From NCBI GenBank assembly GCA_024235255.1, contig JACKMT010000003.1, positions 558,001-622,000 on the forward strand: a stretch of 64,000 nt of DNA. Reading direction: 5' to 3'. This document shows positions 25,295 through 35,330 of this stretch, piece by piece (the first letter of the stretch is position 1; each line of letters begins with the position of its first letter). The translations under genes were made by a program, and so were the position numbers. The DNA is from Chromatiaceae bacterium (GTDB lineage Bacteria; Pseudomonadota; Gammaproteobacteria; Chromatiales; Chromatiaceae). The notes under the pieces are model-generated. The model searched no databases and was not told the DNA's origin. It was given only the letters and a program-made list of their open reading frames with translations.

Positions 25295-26071
25295 TCAGGC
25301 AATTCCGAGGATATGGTAGCCGGAGTCCACGTAGATAATATCGCCGGTGATGCCCGATGCCAGATCGGAGCATAGAAATGCGGCGGTATTCCCGACCTCT
25401 TCGATAGTCACGTTTCTGCGCAACGGGTTTTTCTTTTCGCTTTCCGACAGCATCCCCTTAAAACCTGAAATTCCAGCCGAGGCGAGCGTACGTATCGGAC
25501 CCGCCGATATCGCGTTGACCCGCGTACCCTCGGGTCCGAGTGCATCGGCCAGGTAACGCACGTTTGCCTCAAGGCTTGCCTTGGCAACTCCCATCACATT
25601 GTAGTTCGGAATGGTGCGTACCGCGCCGAGGTAGGACATGGTCAACAGGGCGCCGTTCCTTCCCAGCATCATCTTTCGCCCCGCTTTCGCCAGTGCGGCA
25701 AAGCTATAGGCGCTGATATCGTGGGCAATGGCAAAACCTTCGCGGGTCACCGCGTCCACGTAGGTTCCCGTTAACTGATCGCTGGGTGCGAAGCCGATGG
25801 AGTGCACGATTCCGTCCAGTCCATCCCAGGTTTCGGCCAGATTTTGAAACAACTCATCGATCTGCTGGTCAGAGGTTACATCCAGGGGCAGCGCGATGGG
25901 GGAGCCTAACTCGGCAGCCATATTTTCCACCCGTGGTTTTAGTTTTTCGGTTTGGTAGGTGAAAGCGAGTTGCGCGCCTTCACGGTGCATTGCCAATGCG
26001 GTGCCCCAGGCAATAGAACGGTTGCTTGCTACACCGGTAATCAGGATGCGTTTGTCTTGTAAAAAACCCAT
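25295..26071 (-). CDS. fabI: enoyl-[acyl-carrier-protein] reductase (NADH)
   Basis: FabI catalyses the last step of each fatty-acid elongation cycle, reducing trans-2-enoyl-ACP. The 258-residue protein begins MGFLQDKRILITGVASNRS, the FabI nucleotide-binding variant of the short-chain dehydrogenase fold. It carries the YxxxMxxxK active site in NYNVMGVAKASLEAN (Tyr about 157, Lys about 164) and SAGPIRTLAS. An AAGGAGT ribosome-binding site precedes the ATG. It is convergent with ppiD and divergent from the ABC transporter operon. Confidence 0.96.
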   Translation of the reverse strand: MGFLQDKRILITGVASNRSIAWGTALAMHREGAQLAFTYQTEKLKPRVENMAAELGSPIALPLDVTSDQQIDELFQNLAETWDGLDGIVHSIGFAPSDQLTGTYVDAVTREGFAIAHDISAYSFAALAKAGRKMMLGRNGALLTMSYLGAVRTIPNYNVMGVAKASLEANVRYLADALGPEGTRVNAISAGPIRTLASAGISGFKGMLSESEKKNPLRRNVTIEEVGNTAAFLCSDLASGITGDIIYVDSGYHILGIA

Positions 26072-26283
26072 TAGGACTCCTTAACTATTGCGGAATGCCG
26101 GCCAGTGCAATACAACGGAACGATTTTGTGAGACTGGCAATGTTGGACAATAGGGTGAAAAGCGCTTACCCCGCTTCCACCGTCGTATAATACTCGCCGC
26201 TATTTTACCCGTACAACTGCGCAAAATCGCGCTCTATGGTTAAAATGTGCATTCCAATCGATCCAGGCGGGTAACCGACGGCA

Positions 26284-28470
26284 ATGAATCAGGCACAGCT
26301 GACTAAGACAATGTGGTGGCTTACCCTGCTGCTTTTTGTCTGGCTGATCGGTGGCTGCAGCGACAGCGGTTGGAACAATCCGTATCCCCGTTCCGACTTG
26401 GCACGGAATATCCTTTACAGTTCCTTTTCTGAACGTCCAAAACATCTCGATCCGGTACGCTCATACAGCGCCAACGAGTATGAATTCATCGCGCAGATCT
26501 ATGAACCTCTGTTTCAGTATCATTTTTTGAAACGACCGTATGAGTTGGTGCCGTTGTCCGCGGAGAGGGTGCCGGTCGCTCGTTTTTACGATACAAAAGG
26601 GAACCCGCTGCCGGAACAGGCCGATAGCGGTGAGATAGCGATCAGTGAGTATGAGATCAGTATCAAGCAGGGCATGCTCTATCAGCCCCATCCGGCGCTG
26701 GCGCGCGACAATAGCGGGAACTATCGGTATCACCAACTGGGTCAGCAGCAGATCGATTCATCGAATACCCTGGCCGACTTTCCGTTAACCGGCACCAGAG
26801 AGGTGACGGCGGAAGATTTTATTTACCAGATCAAGCGGCTTGCATTCCCGAAACTGAGCTCGCCAATCGCCGGCATCATGGCTGATTACATCATCGGATT
26901 TAAGCAATTCGGCGAGCAGCTGGACGCTCTGTATGAACGGATGCAGCAGCAGGGAACGAACAACAAATATATCGACCTGAGACCCTATGCTATCGAAGGA
27001 GTGCAACTCCTGGACAGGTATCGTTTTCGGATTCGGCTTAAGGGGAAGTATCCACAGTTTGTCTATTGGCTGGCTATGCCATTTTTTGCTCCCATGCCCT
27101 GGGAAGCTGAGGCCTTCTATGCACAGCCTGGTCTCGAAAAGCGTAACATCAGCCTGAATTGGTACCCGCTGGGCAGCGGCCCTTTTATGCTGGAGGAGAA
27201 CAATCCAAACCTGCGTATGGTGCTCTCTGCCAACCCCAATTTTCACGGAGAAACTTATCCTGCAGAGGGTGAACCCGGTGACCGTGAACAGGGATTGCTG
27301 GAGGATGCGGGAAAGCGCCTGCCCTTGATCGAGCGGGCTTTCTTTAGTCTGGAGACAGAGTCCATCCCCTATTGGAGCAAGTTCCTGCAGGGATACTACG
27401 ATACCTCAGGCATTGCTTCGGACAGCTTCGATCAGGCCGTTCAATTTTCCGCGCAGGGCGAGTTGAGCCTGACCGATTCCATGGTCGAGAAAGGAATCAG
27501 GTTGAATACCGCGGTGACTTCATCCGTCTTCTATCTGGGCTTTAATATGCTGGACCCAGTGGTCGGTGGCGCTGCCGAATCGGCGCGCCTGCTGCGGTTG
27601 GCCATCTCTATTGCGATGGATTACGAGGAGTACATATCGATCTTTAATAACGGGCGCGGGGTTGCTGCCCAGGGACCGATACCACCGGGGATTTTTGGCA
27701 GTCGCTCCGGCGTCGAGGGCGTCAATCGTTACGTCTATGAACTGCAGGGGGAGAAAATCCAGCGTAAAGGGATCGAGCAGGCACGGGAGCTTTTAAAACA
27801 GGCCGGTTACCCGGAGGGAAGAGACCTGAAGACCGGAAAAGCCCTAATTCTCTATTATGACACCACCTCTTCCGGTCCCGATGGCAAGGCCCGGCTCAAC
27901 TGGATGCGCAAGCAATTTGCAAAGCTTGGTATCCAACTGGTGATCCGCGCCAGCGATTACAACCGATTTCAGGAGAAGATGCGGGATGGCACCGGGCAGA
28001 TATTCATGTGGGGCTGGAATGCAGACTACCCGGACCCGGAGAATTTTCTGTTTCTGCTCTACGGCCCGAACGGCAAGGTGGAGCATGGCGGTGAGAATGC
28101 GGCCAACTACAGCAATGCGGAGTTCGATAAACTGTTTGTGCAGATGAAAAATATGGACAACAGTGCACAGCGGCAGTTGATCATCGATCGCATGGTGGAG
28201 ATCGTACGCCGCGAGGCGCCTTGGGCCTGGGGCTTTTTCCCGCAAGCTTTCTCTCTCTCCCACGCCTGGTACGGTAACGTAAAGCCGAATCTGATGGCGA
28301 ACAATACACTTAAGTACAAATCGCTCGATGCCGGGTTGCGGGAGCAGAAGAGAGCGCAATGGAATCCGCCCGTTGTGTGGCCGTTGCTGCTGCTTGTGGC
28401 CGTGCTGATAGTGTCTGCTGTTCCGGCTGTACGGTTATACCGGCGCCGTGAGAGGAGCGCAGCACGATGA
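26284..28470 (+). CDS. peptide ABC transporter substrate-binding lipoprotein with C-terminal membrane helix
   Basis: A 728-residue family-5 solute-binding protein (oligopeptide type). The N-terminal signal ends in LIGGC, a lipobox. Family landmarks include RPKHLDPVRSYSANEYEF near the start, EVTAEDFIYQIKRLAFP, NWYPLGSGPFMLEEN and WGWNADYPDPENFLFLLYG. Two features are odd: the protein is about 150 residues longer than typical OppA, and it ends with a hydrophobic helix (about residues 698-718, VVWPLLLLVAVLIVSAVPAV) followed by RLYRRRERS, which would insert in the inner membrane. The stop overlaps the permease start by 4 bp. Substrate specificity cannot be read from the sequence. Confidence 0.88.
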   Translation: MNQAQLTKTMWWLTLLLFVWLIGGCSDSGWNNPYPRSDLARNILYSSFSERPKHLDPVRSYSANEYEFIAQIYEPLFQYHFLKRPYELVPLSAERVPVARFYDTKGNPLPEQADSGEIAISEYEISIKQGMLYQPHPALARDNSGNYRYHQLGQQQIDSSNTLADFPLTGTREVTAEDFIYQIKRLAFPKLSSPIAGIMADYIIGFKQFGEQLDALYERMQQQGTNNKYIDLRPYAIEGVQLLDRYRFRIRLKGKYPQFVYWLAMPFFAPMPWEAEAFYAQPGLEKRNISLNWYPLGSGPFMLEENNPNLRMVLSANPNFHGETYPAEGEPGDREQGLLEDAGKRLPLIERAFFSLETESIPYWSKFLQGYYDTSGIASDSFDQAVQFSAQGELSLTDSMVEKGIRLNTAVTSSVFYLGFNMLDPVVGGAAESARLLRLAISIAMDYEEYISIFNNGRGVAAQGPIPPGIFGSRSGVEGVNRYVYELQGEKIQRKGIEQARELLKQAGYPEGRDLKTGKALILYYDTTSSGPDGKARLNWMRKQFAKLGIQLVIRASDYNRFQEKMRDGTGQIFMWGWNADYPDPENFLFLLYGPNGKVEHGGENAANYSNAEFDKLFVQMKNMDNSAQRQLIIDRMVEIVRREAPWAWGFFPQAFSLSHAWYGNVKPNLMANNTLKYKSLDAGLREQKRAQWNPPVVWPLLLLVAVLIVSAVPAVRLYRRRERSAAR

Positions 28471-29444
28471 TGGCATATATTATCCGGCGGGTTTTCTACG
28501 CGATTCCGATTCTTATCGGTGTGAACATTCTCACTTTTCTACTGTTTTTCGTCGTCAACTCGCCGGATGACATGGCGCGCATGAACCTTGGAATGAAGCG
28601 TGTGACACCGGAAGCGATCGAGCATTGGAAGCAGGAGCGCGGTTATCATCTGCCGCTGCTCTACAACGCGTCTGCGCCGGGGGCGGACAAGTTGACTGAG
28701 ACGATTTTTTTTCAGAAATCGGTCAAACTGTTCCGGTTTGATTTCGGCTCCTCGGACAGCGGCCGGGATATCGGCTACGATATCTCTCAACGCATGTGGC
28801 CGAGTCTGGCGATCGCCATTCCGGTATTGCTGGTTGGCCTGCTGGTAAACATCAGTTATGCATTGCTGATCGCCTTTTTTCGCGCCACCTATATCGACTT
28901 CTGGAGCGTTGTGCTGTGCGTCGTGATGATGTCCATATCCGGACTCTTCTATATCATCGGCGGTCAGTATCTGGTAAGCAAGCTGCTCCATCTGGTGCCG
29001 ATCTCCGGTTACGACACCGGCTTCAATTCGATCAAGTTTCTCATCCTGCCGGCCATCATCGGTGTCATCGGCGGTATCGGTTCGGGCACCCGCTGGTATC
29101 GGACGCTGTTTCTTGAGGAGATCAACAAAGACTATGTCCGGACCGCGCGCGCCAAGGGATTGTCCGAGACGCGGGTGCTGTTCCGTCACGTTTTGAAAAA
29201 TGCACTGATTCCGATCCTCACCGGGGTGGTCGTAGTGCTGCCGCTGCTCTTTATGGGCAGTCTGATCACCGAGTCATTTTTCGGTATACCCGGGTTGGGC
29301 AGCTACACCATCGACGCGATCAACAGTCAGGACTTCGCCATTGTCCGCTCGATGGTGTTTCTCGGATCGGTGTTATACATCCTCGGGCTGTTGCTGACCG
29401 ATATATCTTACACGCTGGTGGATCCGCGGGTGCGCCTGTCATGA
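28467..29444 (+). CDS. peptide ABC transporter permease, OppB type
   Basis: A 325-residue inner-membrane permease. The first helix (YIIRRVFYAIPILIGVNILT) is typical of OppB/DppB, and the EAA loop that contacts the ATPase is near residues 211-230 (DYVRTARAKGLSETRVLFRH). The C-terminus has LITESFFGIPGLGSYTIDAI and LVDPRVRLS. It overlaps the binding-protein gene by 4 bp and the next permease by 4 bp, so the operon is translationally coupled. The periplasmic loop between helices 1 and 2 (about residues 30-105) is of usual length. Confidence 0.93.
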   Translation: MMAYIIRRVFYAIPILIGVNILTFLLFFVVNSPDDMARMNLGMKRVTPEAIEHWKQERGYHLPLLYNASAPGADKLTETIFFQKSVKLFRFDFGSSDSGRDIGYDISQRMWPSLAIAIPVLLVGLLVNISYALLIAFFRATYIDFWSVVLCVVMMSISGLFYIIGGQYLVSKLLHLVPISGYDTGFNSIKFLILPAIIGVIGGIGSGTRWYRTLFLEEINKDYVRTARAKGLSETRVLFRHVLKNALIPILTGVVVVLPLLFMGSLITESFFGIPGLGSYTIDAINSQDFAIVRSMVFLGSVLYILGLLLTDISYTLVDPRVRLS

Positions 29445-30856
29445 TCTCTCATCTGGTAATACTCTTGACCGATGCGCTTATTTTTCTGCTGCTGCTTCTG
29501 TCAATCGTATTCGGCATCTATGCATCACGCAGAGCGCATCTGCGGCGGCCTTGGGGGCTGGTGGTGCGCAGCCGTGTCGGCGTCGGCTCCATGGTGGTGC
29601 TCGCCTTCTATTTAGTTGTCGGGCTGCTGGATTCGATCCATTTTCATCCTTTGAGTCAACCTGCTGACGGTGCTGCGGAGCAGACCCGTTCAACGGAGGT
29701 CATCAGCCTGTTCGACAGCATGGTCTCCGGGCTGCGGACGCGCCAGGAGAAGACCTACTCGGCGCCGCTGGCTACCCACCTTTATGCCAAGGAGAGCATC
29801 GAACTGGCTGACGGCAGCACCATCCGGGATTTTCCGCGGCTGCAGCACGCCGGCGTGCATTTGCCGGATCCGGCACAGAAAACGGCCGATATATTAAAGC
29901 TCAGTGCGATTGGTATCCTGAAAGGTATCGCCGTCAGTGTGGTTGCAGTCAATACTTTAATCATGCTGCTCGCAGTAAAAGCGCGCAGCAATTTCGGCGA
30001 GCAGGCCAGACGGGTGCTGCTGGCAACCGGCAGCGAGATACCCTGGCGGGTTGTGCTGGTCGTGTTGAGCAGCATGTTGGTGCTAATCTTCTGGAGCGCA
30101 GAGCTGGCTGCCAACTATCATCTGCTGGGGACCGACAAGGTGGGTGAAGATGTCTTCTACCAGGCGCTGAAAAGCATCCGTACCGGTCTGGTCATCGGCA
30201 CCCTGACCACGCTGGTGATGCTGCCTGCAGCAGTGATGCTGGGCATCATGGCGGGTTACTTCCGCGGCTGGGTGGACGATCTCATCCAGTACATCTACAC
30301 CACACTCAACTCCATTCCCGGCGTGCTGCTGATTGCCGCCGCTATTCTGATGCTGCAGATCTACATGAGCAATCATGCCGAGGAGTTCAACAGTCTGGTG
30401 GAGAGGGCGGATCTGCGCCTGCTGTTTCTCTGTATCATCCTCGGTGTCACCAGCTGGACCGGTTTGTGCCGGCTGCTGCGCGGCGAGTCGATGAAACTGC
30501 GGGAGGTCGACTATGTACAGGCTGCCACCGCATTTGGCGTCAGCCATCTGCAGATTATCGGCCGGCATATTCTGCCGAATGTGCTGCACATTGTGTTGAT
30601 CGCGGTGGTGCTCGACTTTTCCGGACTGGTGCTGGCTGAAGCGGTGCTCTCCTATGTCAACATCGGTGTCGATCCGACCATGAACAGCTGGGGCAACATG
30701 ATCAACAGTGCGCGCCTGGAGATGGCGCGCGAGCCGATAGTCTGGTGGTCGCTCGCGGCGGCCATGATCTTCATGTTTACCCTGGTGCTCTCCGCCAATC
30801 TGTTTTCGGATGTCGTACGCGACGCCTTCGATCCGCGCCTGCGCAGCAGCCGCTGA
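29441..30856 (+). CDS. peptide ABC transporter permease, OppC type with long N-terminal extension
   Basis: The last 270 residues are an OppC-like permease: ELAANYHLLGTDKVGEDVF, the EAA loop EVDYVQAATAFGVSHLQII and FSGLVLAEAVLSYV. Normal OppC proteins have about 300 residues; this one has 471. The extra N-terminal part adds two membrane helices (about 3-26 and 48-65), a polar region of roughly 90 residues that is probably periplasmic, and a further helix near 160-180. The role of this extension is unknown; it may contact the membrane-tethered binding protein. It lies between the OppB-type permease and the ATPase, with 16 bp to the ATPase start. Confidence 0.9.
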   Translation: MISHLVILLTDALIFLLLLLSIVFGIYASRRAHLRRPWGLVVRSRVGVGSMVVLAFYLVVGLLDSIHFHPLSQPADGAAEQTRSTEVISLFDSMVSGLRTRQEKTYSAPLATHLYAKESIELADGSTIRDFPRLQHAGVHLPDPAQKTADILKLSAIGILKGIAVSVVAVNTLIMLLAVKARSNFGEQARRVLLATGSEIPWRVVLVVLSSMLVLIFWSAELAANYHLLGTDKVGEDVFYQALKSIRTGLVIGTLTTLVMLPAAVMLGIMAGYFRGWVDDLIQYIYTTLNSIPGVLLIAAAILMLQIYMSNHAEEFNSLVERADLRLLFLCIILGVTSWTGLCRLLRGESMKLREVDYVQAATAFGVSHLQIIGRHILPNVLHIVLIAVVLDFSGLVLAEAVLSYVNIGVDPTMNSWGNMINSARLEMAREPIVWWSLAAAMIFMFTLVLSANLFSDVVRDAFDPRLRSSR

Positions 30857-30872
30857 GATGGGGAGCGGGAAG

Positions 30873-32888
30873 ATGGATGAGACACTGCTGAAGATCAAAA
30901 ACCTGAAAACCCGGCTGGGAGATGCCGACAGCCCGGTCTACGCAGTGGACGGGGTCGATATCGAGGTGCATCGCGGCGAGGTGTTTGCATTATTGGGTGA
31001 ATCGGGCTGCGGTAAGTCGATGACTGCGTTATCGGCGATGCGCCTGCTGCCGCCGTCCGGGTGCATCATTGAAGGAGAGGCCTTTCTCGAACAGACCAAT
31101 CTGTTCGCGCTGCCGGAGCGAGAGATGCGGAGCGTGCGCGGCGGACGCGTGGGCATGATCTTTCAGGAGCCGATGACCTCACTCAACGCGGTGCTCACCA
31201 TCGGCGAGCAGATCGGCGAAGCGGTGCGGCTGCATGATGGCGGCAATCCGGTCGGTGTGGCGCACAGGGTGGTGGAGCTGCTCCGTGCGGTAGGCATTCC
31301 CGATCCTGAGCGCCGCGCGCGCGAGTACCCGCATCAACTCTCGGGCGGCATGAAGCAGCGGGTGATGATCGCCATTGCACTGGCCGGAAGACCCCGGTTG
31401 CTGATTGCCGATGAGCCGACCACGGCGCTCGATGTGACTATCCAGGCGCAAGTGCTCTCTCTGTTGAAGGAGCTTCAACACAGCACCGGCATGGCGGTAC
31501 TGCTGATTACCCATGACCTGGGTGTGGTCTCCGAGGTTGCCGATCGGGTCGCGGTGATGTACGCAGGTCAAATCATTGAGTTAGCCGAAACGCGCAGCTT
31601 TTTCCGGCAGCCTGCCCACCCCTACAGCAGAAAACTGTTCAATTCACTGCCGAGTCTTGGCAGCAGAGACCGGGAATTGGCCGTCATCGAAGGCTCGGTA
31701 CCCCGGCTCAACCAACGGTTCACCCGTTGTCGCTTTCTTGAGCGCTGCTCTCAGGCGCAGGATATCTGTTCGCAGCAGGCGCCTGAGTGGTCGGAAACCA
31801 AGGCCGGCAGCGGCGTGAGATGCCATCTTTTCGATAGTCTGCCCGGACCGCAGCAGCCCTCCGGCACGGCGGTGTCGGCGCGTCGCAATGTGCAGTTCGC
31901 GGGTACCGGGAGACTGCTCGAAGTTGCGGGGCTCAAAGTCCATTTTCCGATTCATGTAGGGGTGTTTAAGCGGGTCATCGGCCAGGTAAAAGCAGTTGAC
32001 GATCTCTCGCTGACAATTGCCCAAGGACGCACCCTGGCGCTGGTCGGTGAGTCGGGCTGTGGCAAGACCACGGCAGGCAAGGGGATCCTGCAATTGATTC
32101 GGCCCACAGCGGGGAGCGTCCGCTTCGATGGCGCTGAATTGACCGGCCTGTCGACTGGAAAACTGCGATCCCGGCGGGCTGATATGCAGATTATTTTTCA
32201 GGATCCGGTAGCCTCGATGAATCCCCGCATGTTGGTTGGCGATATCATCCTGGAAGGCATGCAGGCGCAAAATATCGGCGAGAACCGCAGCCAGCGGCAG
32301 GCGCGAGTGATAGATCTGTTGGGTCAGGTTGGACTCCCGGCGGATGCCGCCGAGCGCTATCCAAACGAGTTTTCCGGCGGTCAGCGCCAACGCATTTGCA
32401 TCGCGCGTGCGTTAGCGGTCGATCCCCGTTTCATCGTCTGCGACGAACCCACCAGTGCGCTGGACGTATCGGTGCAGGCGCAGATATTGAATCTCCTGAA
32501 GGATCTTCAGCAGCAGCGCGGACTATCCTATCTTTTCATTACCCACAACATATCGGTCGTCGCCTATCTGGCGCACGAGGTGGCGGTCATGTATCTGGGA
32601 CGCATCGTGGAGCGGGGTAGCGTGGAGGAGGTGCTGCAGTCGCCGCGCCATCCTTATACGCAGGCGCTGCTCTCGGCGGTTCCGGAGATCGACCCGGCGC
32701 GGCAACGCAGTGTAATCCGGCTGGAAGGTGATATGCCGTCGCCGTCGAATCCACCGCAGGGTTGCCACTTCCATCCGCGCTGCAGTCAGGCCACGGAGCA
32801 CTGTCGGTCCGCCTATCCGAATCCGGTCAGGCTGAGTCAAACCCGCAGTGTGAGCTGTTTTGCCGTGAATCCGGACCGATTCTCCTAG
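30873..32888 (+). CDS. peptide ABC transporter ATPase, two fused nucleotide-binding domains
   Basis: A single 671-residue polypeptide carrying both ATPase domains, equivalent to OppD and OppF fused (YejF/GsiA-like). Domain 1 has Walker A GESGCGKS, signature LSGGMKQR and Walker B LLIADEPT. Domain 2 has GESGCGKTT, FSGGQRQR and FIVCDEPT. Each domain ends in a cysteine-containing oligopeptide-family tail (RFLERCSQAQDIC and CHFHPRCSQATEHC), which in relatives can bind a metal or Fe-S cluster. The ATG at 30873 follows GGGAGCGGG; earlier in-frame starts lie inside the permease gene. The 3' end overlaps convergent mltD by 4 bp. Confidence 0.94.
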   Translation: MDETLLKIKNLKTRLGDADSPVYAVDGVDIEVHRGEVFALLGESGCGKSMTALSAMRLLPPSGCIIEGEAFLEQTNLFALPEREMRSVRGGRVGMIFQEPMTSLNAVLTIGEQIGEAVRLHDGGNPVGVAHRVVELLRAVGIPDPERRAREYPHQLSGGMKQRVMIAIALAGRPRLLIADEPTTALDVTIQAQVLSLLKELQHSTGMAVLLITHDLGVVSEVADRVAVMYAGQIIELAETRSFFRQPAHPYSRKLFNSLPSLGSRDRELAVIEGSVPRLNQRFTRCRFLERCSQAQDICSQQAPEWSETKAGSGVRCHLFDSLPGPQQPSGTAVSARRNVQFAGTGRLLEVAGLKVHFPIHVGVFKRVIGQVKAVDDLSLTIAQGRTLALVGESGCGKTTAGKGILQLIRPTAGSVRFDGAELTGLSTGKLRSRRADMQIIFQDPVASMNPRMLVGDIILEGMQAQNIGENRSQRQARVIDLLGQVGLPADAAERYPNEFSGGQRQRICIARALAVDPRFIVCDEPTSALDVSVQAQILNLLKDLQQQRGLSYLFITHNISVVAYLAHEVAVMYLGRIVERGSVEEVLQSPRHPYTQALLSAVPEIDPARQRSVIRLEGDMPSPSNPPQGCHFHPRCSQATEHCRSAYPNPVRLSQTRSVSCFAVNPDRFS

Positions 32889-34426
32889 AAAGACGAGGGC
32901 CAAACCTCAGCCAGATCGAGCTGCAGATAGAGCTGCTGCCCGGGTTTCAAAGTTGCGTCGACTCCTAATCCGTTCAATTCTGCCAGCGCCTTGTAGTCCA
33001 GTTGGTGCTTCTGGGCAATAGACCAGAGCGTATCGCCGCTGCGTACCCTGTAGATAGTTTTGCCGCCGGCAGGTTTAGCCTGGTCGGACTTGCCTGTGCC
33101 GGCGGGGTTTGAGCGATCCGCAACCGTTATGGATTCAGGCATTCGTAACTGCATGCCCACGCGGATGGAGCTGCCGTTCAGTCTGTTGGCCTGCTTTATT
33201 GCGGTAATCGTCGTGCCATGCCGGCGGGCGATCTTCCCCAGGCTGTCACCGGGCTGTACGACATACCCTGTTCCCGGATGTTTGCCTGGATCCAACTCTG
33301 CCAGGCTCTCCTTGAACTGTTCGATATTTTCCACCGGCAACAGCAAGCGGTTAGAGCCCTGCGGTAACTTTGCCGCCGGGCTGAGACCCGGATTGAGCTG
33401 CTCTAGTTCATCGACGCTAACGTCGGCCATTTTTGCGGCGTGGATCAGATCGATATCTGCTTCGATATCGACGCTTTCGAAATAGGGTTGGTTTGGAATG
33501 CTGTTCAGGCTGGTGCCATAAGCTTCAGGTTTTTCGACCACTCGGGCCAGTGCAAGCAGTTTGGGAATATAGCGCTTGGTGCCGCGGGGAAGATCGAGCG
33601 ACCAGAAGTCAGTCGCTTTTCCCAGCTCCCGGTTCTTCTGAATCGCTCTGCGTACCGTACCTTCTCCCGAATTGTAGGCTGCCAGCGCCAGTTCCCAATC
33701 GCCGTCGAACTGGGTGGCCAGGGACTCCAGATAATCCAGCGCCGCTTCGGTGGCTGATACCACATCCCGCCGTTCGTCATACCATCGGGTCTGGCGTAGG
33801 CCAAGCATTTTCCCGGTGTCGGGCATGATTTGCCATATTCCGGCAGCGCCTTGGGGACCGGTTGCACTGGGTTTGAACGTACTTTCGATAGCCGGTAGCA
33901 AGGCCAGCTCCAGCGGCAATCCGCGCCGTTCGAGCTCTTCCACTATAAAATGAAGGTAGGGGCGGGCGTGTTCCTCGATTCCCGGCAGATGCTCTGGGTG
34001 GGCGTGGTACCATTCCAACTGGTTCCTGATGCGGGAATTATTCAGTGGCGTCAACTGAAAACCAAGCCGAATGCGGGTCCAAATATCTATGTCGGAGAGT
34101 GTATTAACGCTGGTTGTGGAGTGAGTATCCGGTAGTTCGCTGGGTCTTGGCCAAGTCCTTTCGATCAGCGCACCCTCTATATCCTCCGGTATATAGGGGT
34201 CATGAAGCGATGCTTCTTCCTCCGGCACAGCCTCGGGGTACTCGAACGGGAACAGGTCTTGCAGCCAGATTTGCCCGGCTGAGCCGGTATCAGAGAAGGT
34301 GTTTTCGCTGAATGTGGTTGAATCTGTACCGATTGAGAATCGCGTTGGCTGGGTACTGTTACAGCCTGTAAGCACGATGTTGGCGCTGAGGAGTAGGATC
34401 GCAAGGCTGAATCTGGTCGTAGGCAT
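32885..34426 (-). CDS. mltD: membrane-bound lytic murein transglycosylase D
   Basis: An outer-membrane lipoprotein that cleaves the glycan strands of peptidoglycan. The signal peptide ends in LTGC. The GH23 domain carries the catalytic Glu in ALLPAIESTFKP and the GAAGIWQIMPDTG and LALAAYNSGEGTV motifs. Two LysM modules follow at the C-terminus (GYVVQPGDSLGKIARRHGTT and IYRVRSGDTLWSIAQKHQ). The 513-residue length fits the family. It is divergent from the methyltransferase-rnhA-dnaQ group, an arrangement also found in E. coli (mltD-gloB-yafS-rnhA-dnaQ), although gloB is missing here. Confidence 0.95.
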   Translation of the reverse strand: MPTTRFSLAILLLSANIVLTGCNSTQPTRFSIGTDSTTFSENTFSDTGSAGQIWLQDLFPFEYPEAVPEEEASLHDPYIPEDIEGALIERTWPRPSELPDTHSTTSVNTLSDIDIWTRIRLGFQLTPLNNSRIRNQLEWYHAHPEHLPGIEEHARPYLHFIVEELERRGLPLELALLPAIESTFKPSATGPQGAAGIWQIMPDTGKMLGLRQTRWYDERRDVVSATEAALDYLESLATQFDGDWELALAAYNSGEGTVRRAIQKNRELGKATDFWSLDLPRGTKRYIPKLLALARVVEKPEAYGTSLNSIPNQPYFESVDIEADIDLIHAAKMADVSVDELEQLNPGLSPAAKLPQGSNRLLLPVENIEQFKESLAELDPGKHPGTGYVVQPGDSLGKIARRHGTTITAIKQANRLNGSSIRVGMQLRMPESITVADRSNPAGTGKSDQAKPAGGKTIYRVRSGDTLWSIAQKHQLDYKALAELNGLGVDATLKPGQQLYLQLDLAEVWPSSF

Positions 34427-34562
34427 AGTTTACTCGGATAATCATGTCACGGCCGCCCTGGGGGCAAAACAGGCGCAAGTATATACTTAAAGGATCAAAA
34501 TTGCCTATATCGAAAATTTTTATTTATCCATAAGTGGATTTAGTATCAACCTGGTCAAGCAG

Positions 34563-35330
34563 ATGACAAACCCTACCGATTCGGTAAACCGTTGGTTTAA
34601 CCAGTACCCCGGCAGCATGCTGCTGGCTGAAGAGCGGGCTTGTCTGAAAGCGCTGAGTCACCGCTGCTTTGGCTACTATCTGCTCCAGGTCGGCTCAATC
34701 GGCGGCGAGGTTCCGGGCCTAGTGCCAGCCCGGCTGCGATCCCATATCACGGTCGCACCGGAACCGCCGGCGACTGACAACGGCTGCTGGATACGGGGTA
34801 AGCCTGACCGGCTGCCAATTGCCAGTGATAGTATGGACGTCGTACTGTTAATCCACACGCTGGATTTTTATCAAGATCCCCATCAAACTCTGAGAGAGGT
34901 AGACAGGGTACTTATCCCTGAGGGGCGCCTGATCGTCGTTGGATTCAATCCCTGGAGTTTATGGGGCATCAGGCGGCTGTTTCGAGGTCGTGCGGACTGC
35001 TCTCCCTGGAGTGGGCGGTTTATATCGATTCGCCGCATACACGATTGGCTCTCCTTGTTGGGTTTTGAGATAGAGCATACTCAGCCACTCATGTTCCGCC
35101 CGCCGTTGCGGCAACGTGTGCTGATGGAGCGGCTCAATCTGCTGGAGAGATCGGGCAGGCGTTGGTGGCCGGCGCTGTCCGGCGTTTACGTCGTGGAGGC
35201 GGTAAAGCGGGTCTCTACGCTGACCCCGATAAAACCTTTATGGAAGCTGCGCAACCCCATTCTGGTTGGCCGCGCCATAGAACCCACCACGCACGCACCC
35301 TGGGGCAGAAGCAGGAGCCATCATGGCTGA
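34563..35330 (+). CDS. SAM-dependent methyltransferase, YafS-like
   Basis: A 255-residue class I methyltransferase. The central DVVLLIHTLDFYQDPHQTL segment and the following VDRVLIPEGRLIVVGFNP strand-turn match the Methyltransf_11 fold, with the FNPWSLWGIRRLFRG segment typical of the YafS group that sits beside rnhA. The usual glycine-rich motif I is weak. The substrate is unknown in this group. It overlaps rnhA by 8 bp. Its upstream neighbour, mltD, is divergent with about 135 bp between start codons. Confidence 0.83.
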   Translation: MTNPTDSVNRWFNQYPGSMLLAEERACLKALSHRCFGYYLLQVGSIGGEVPGLVPARLRSHITVAPEPPATDNGCWIRGKPDRLPIASDSMDVVLLIHTLDFYQDPHQTLREVDRVLIPEGRLIVVGFNPWSLWGIRRLFRGRADCSPWSGRFISIRRIHDWLSLLGFEIEHTQPLMFRPPLRQRVLMERLNLLERSGRRWWPALSGVYVVEAVKRVSTLTPIKPLWKLRNPILVGRAIEPTTHAPWGRSRSHHG

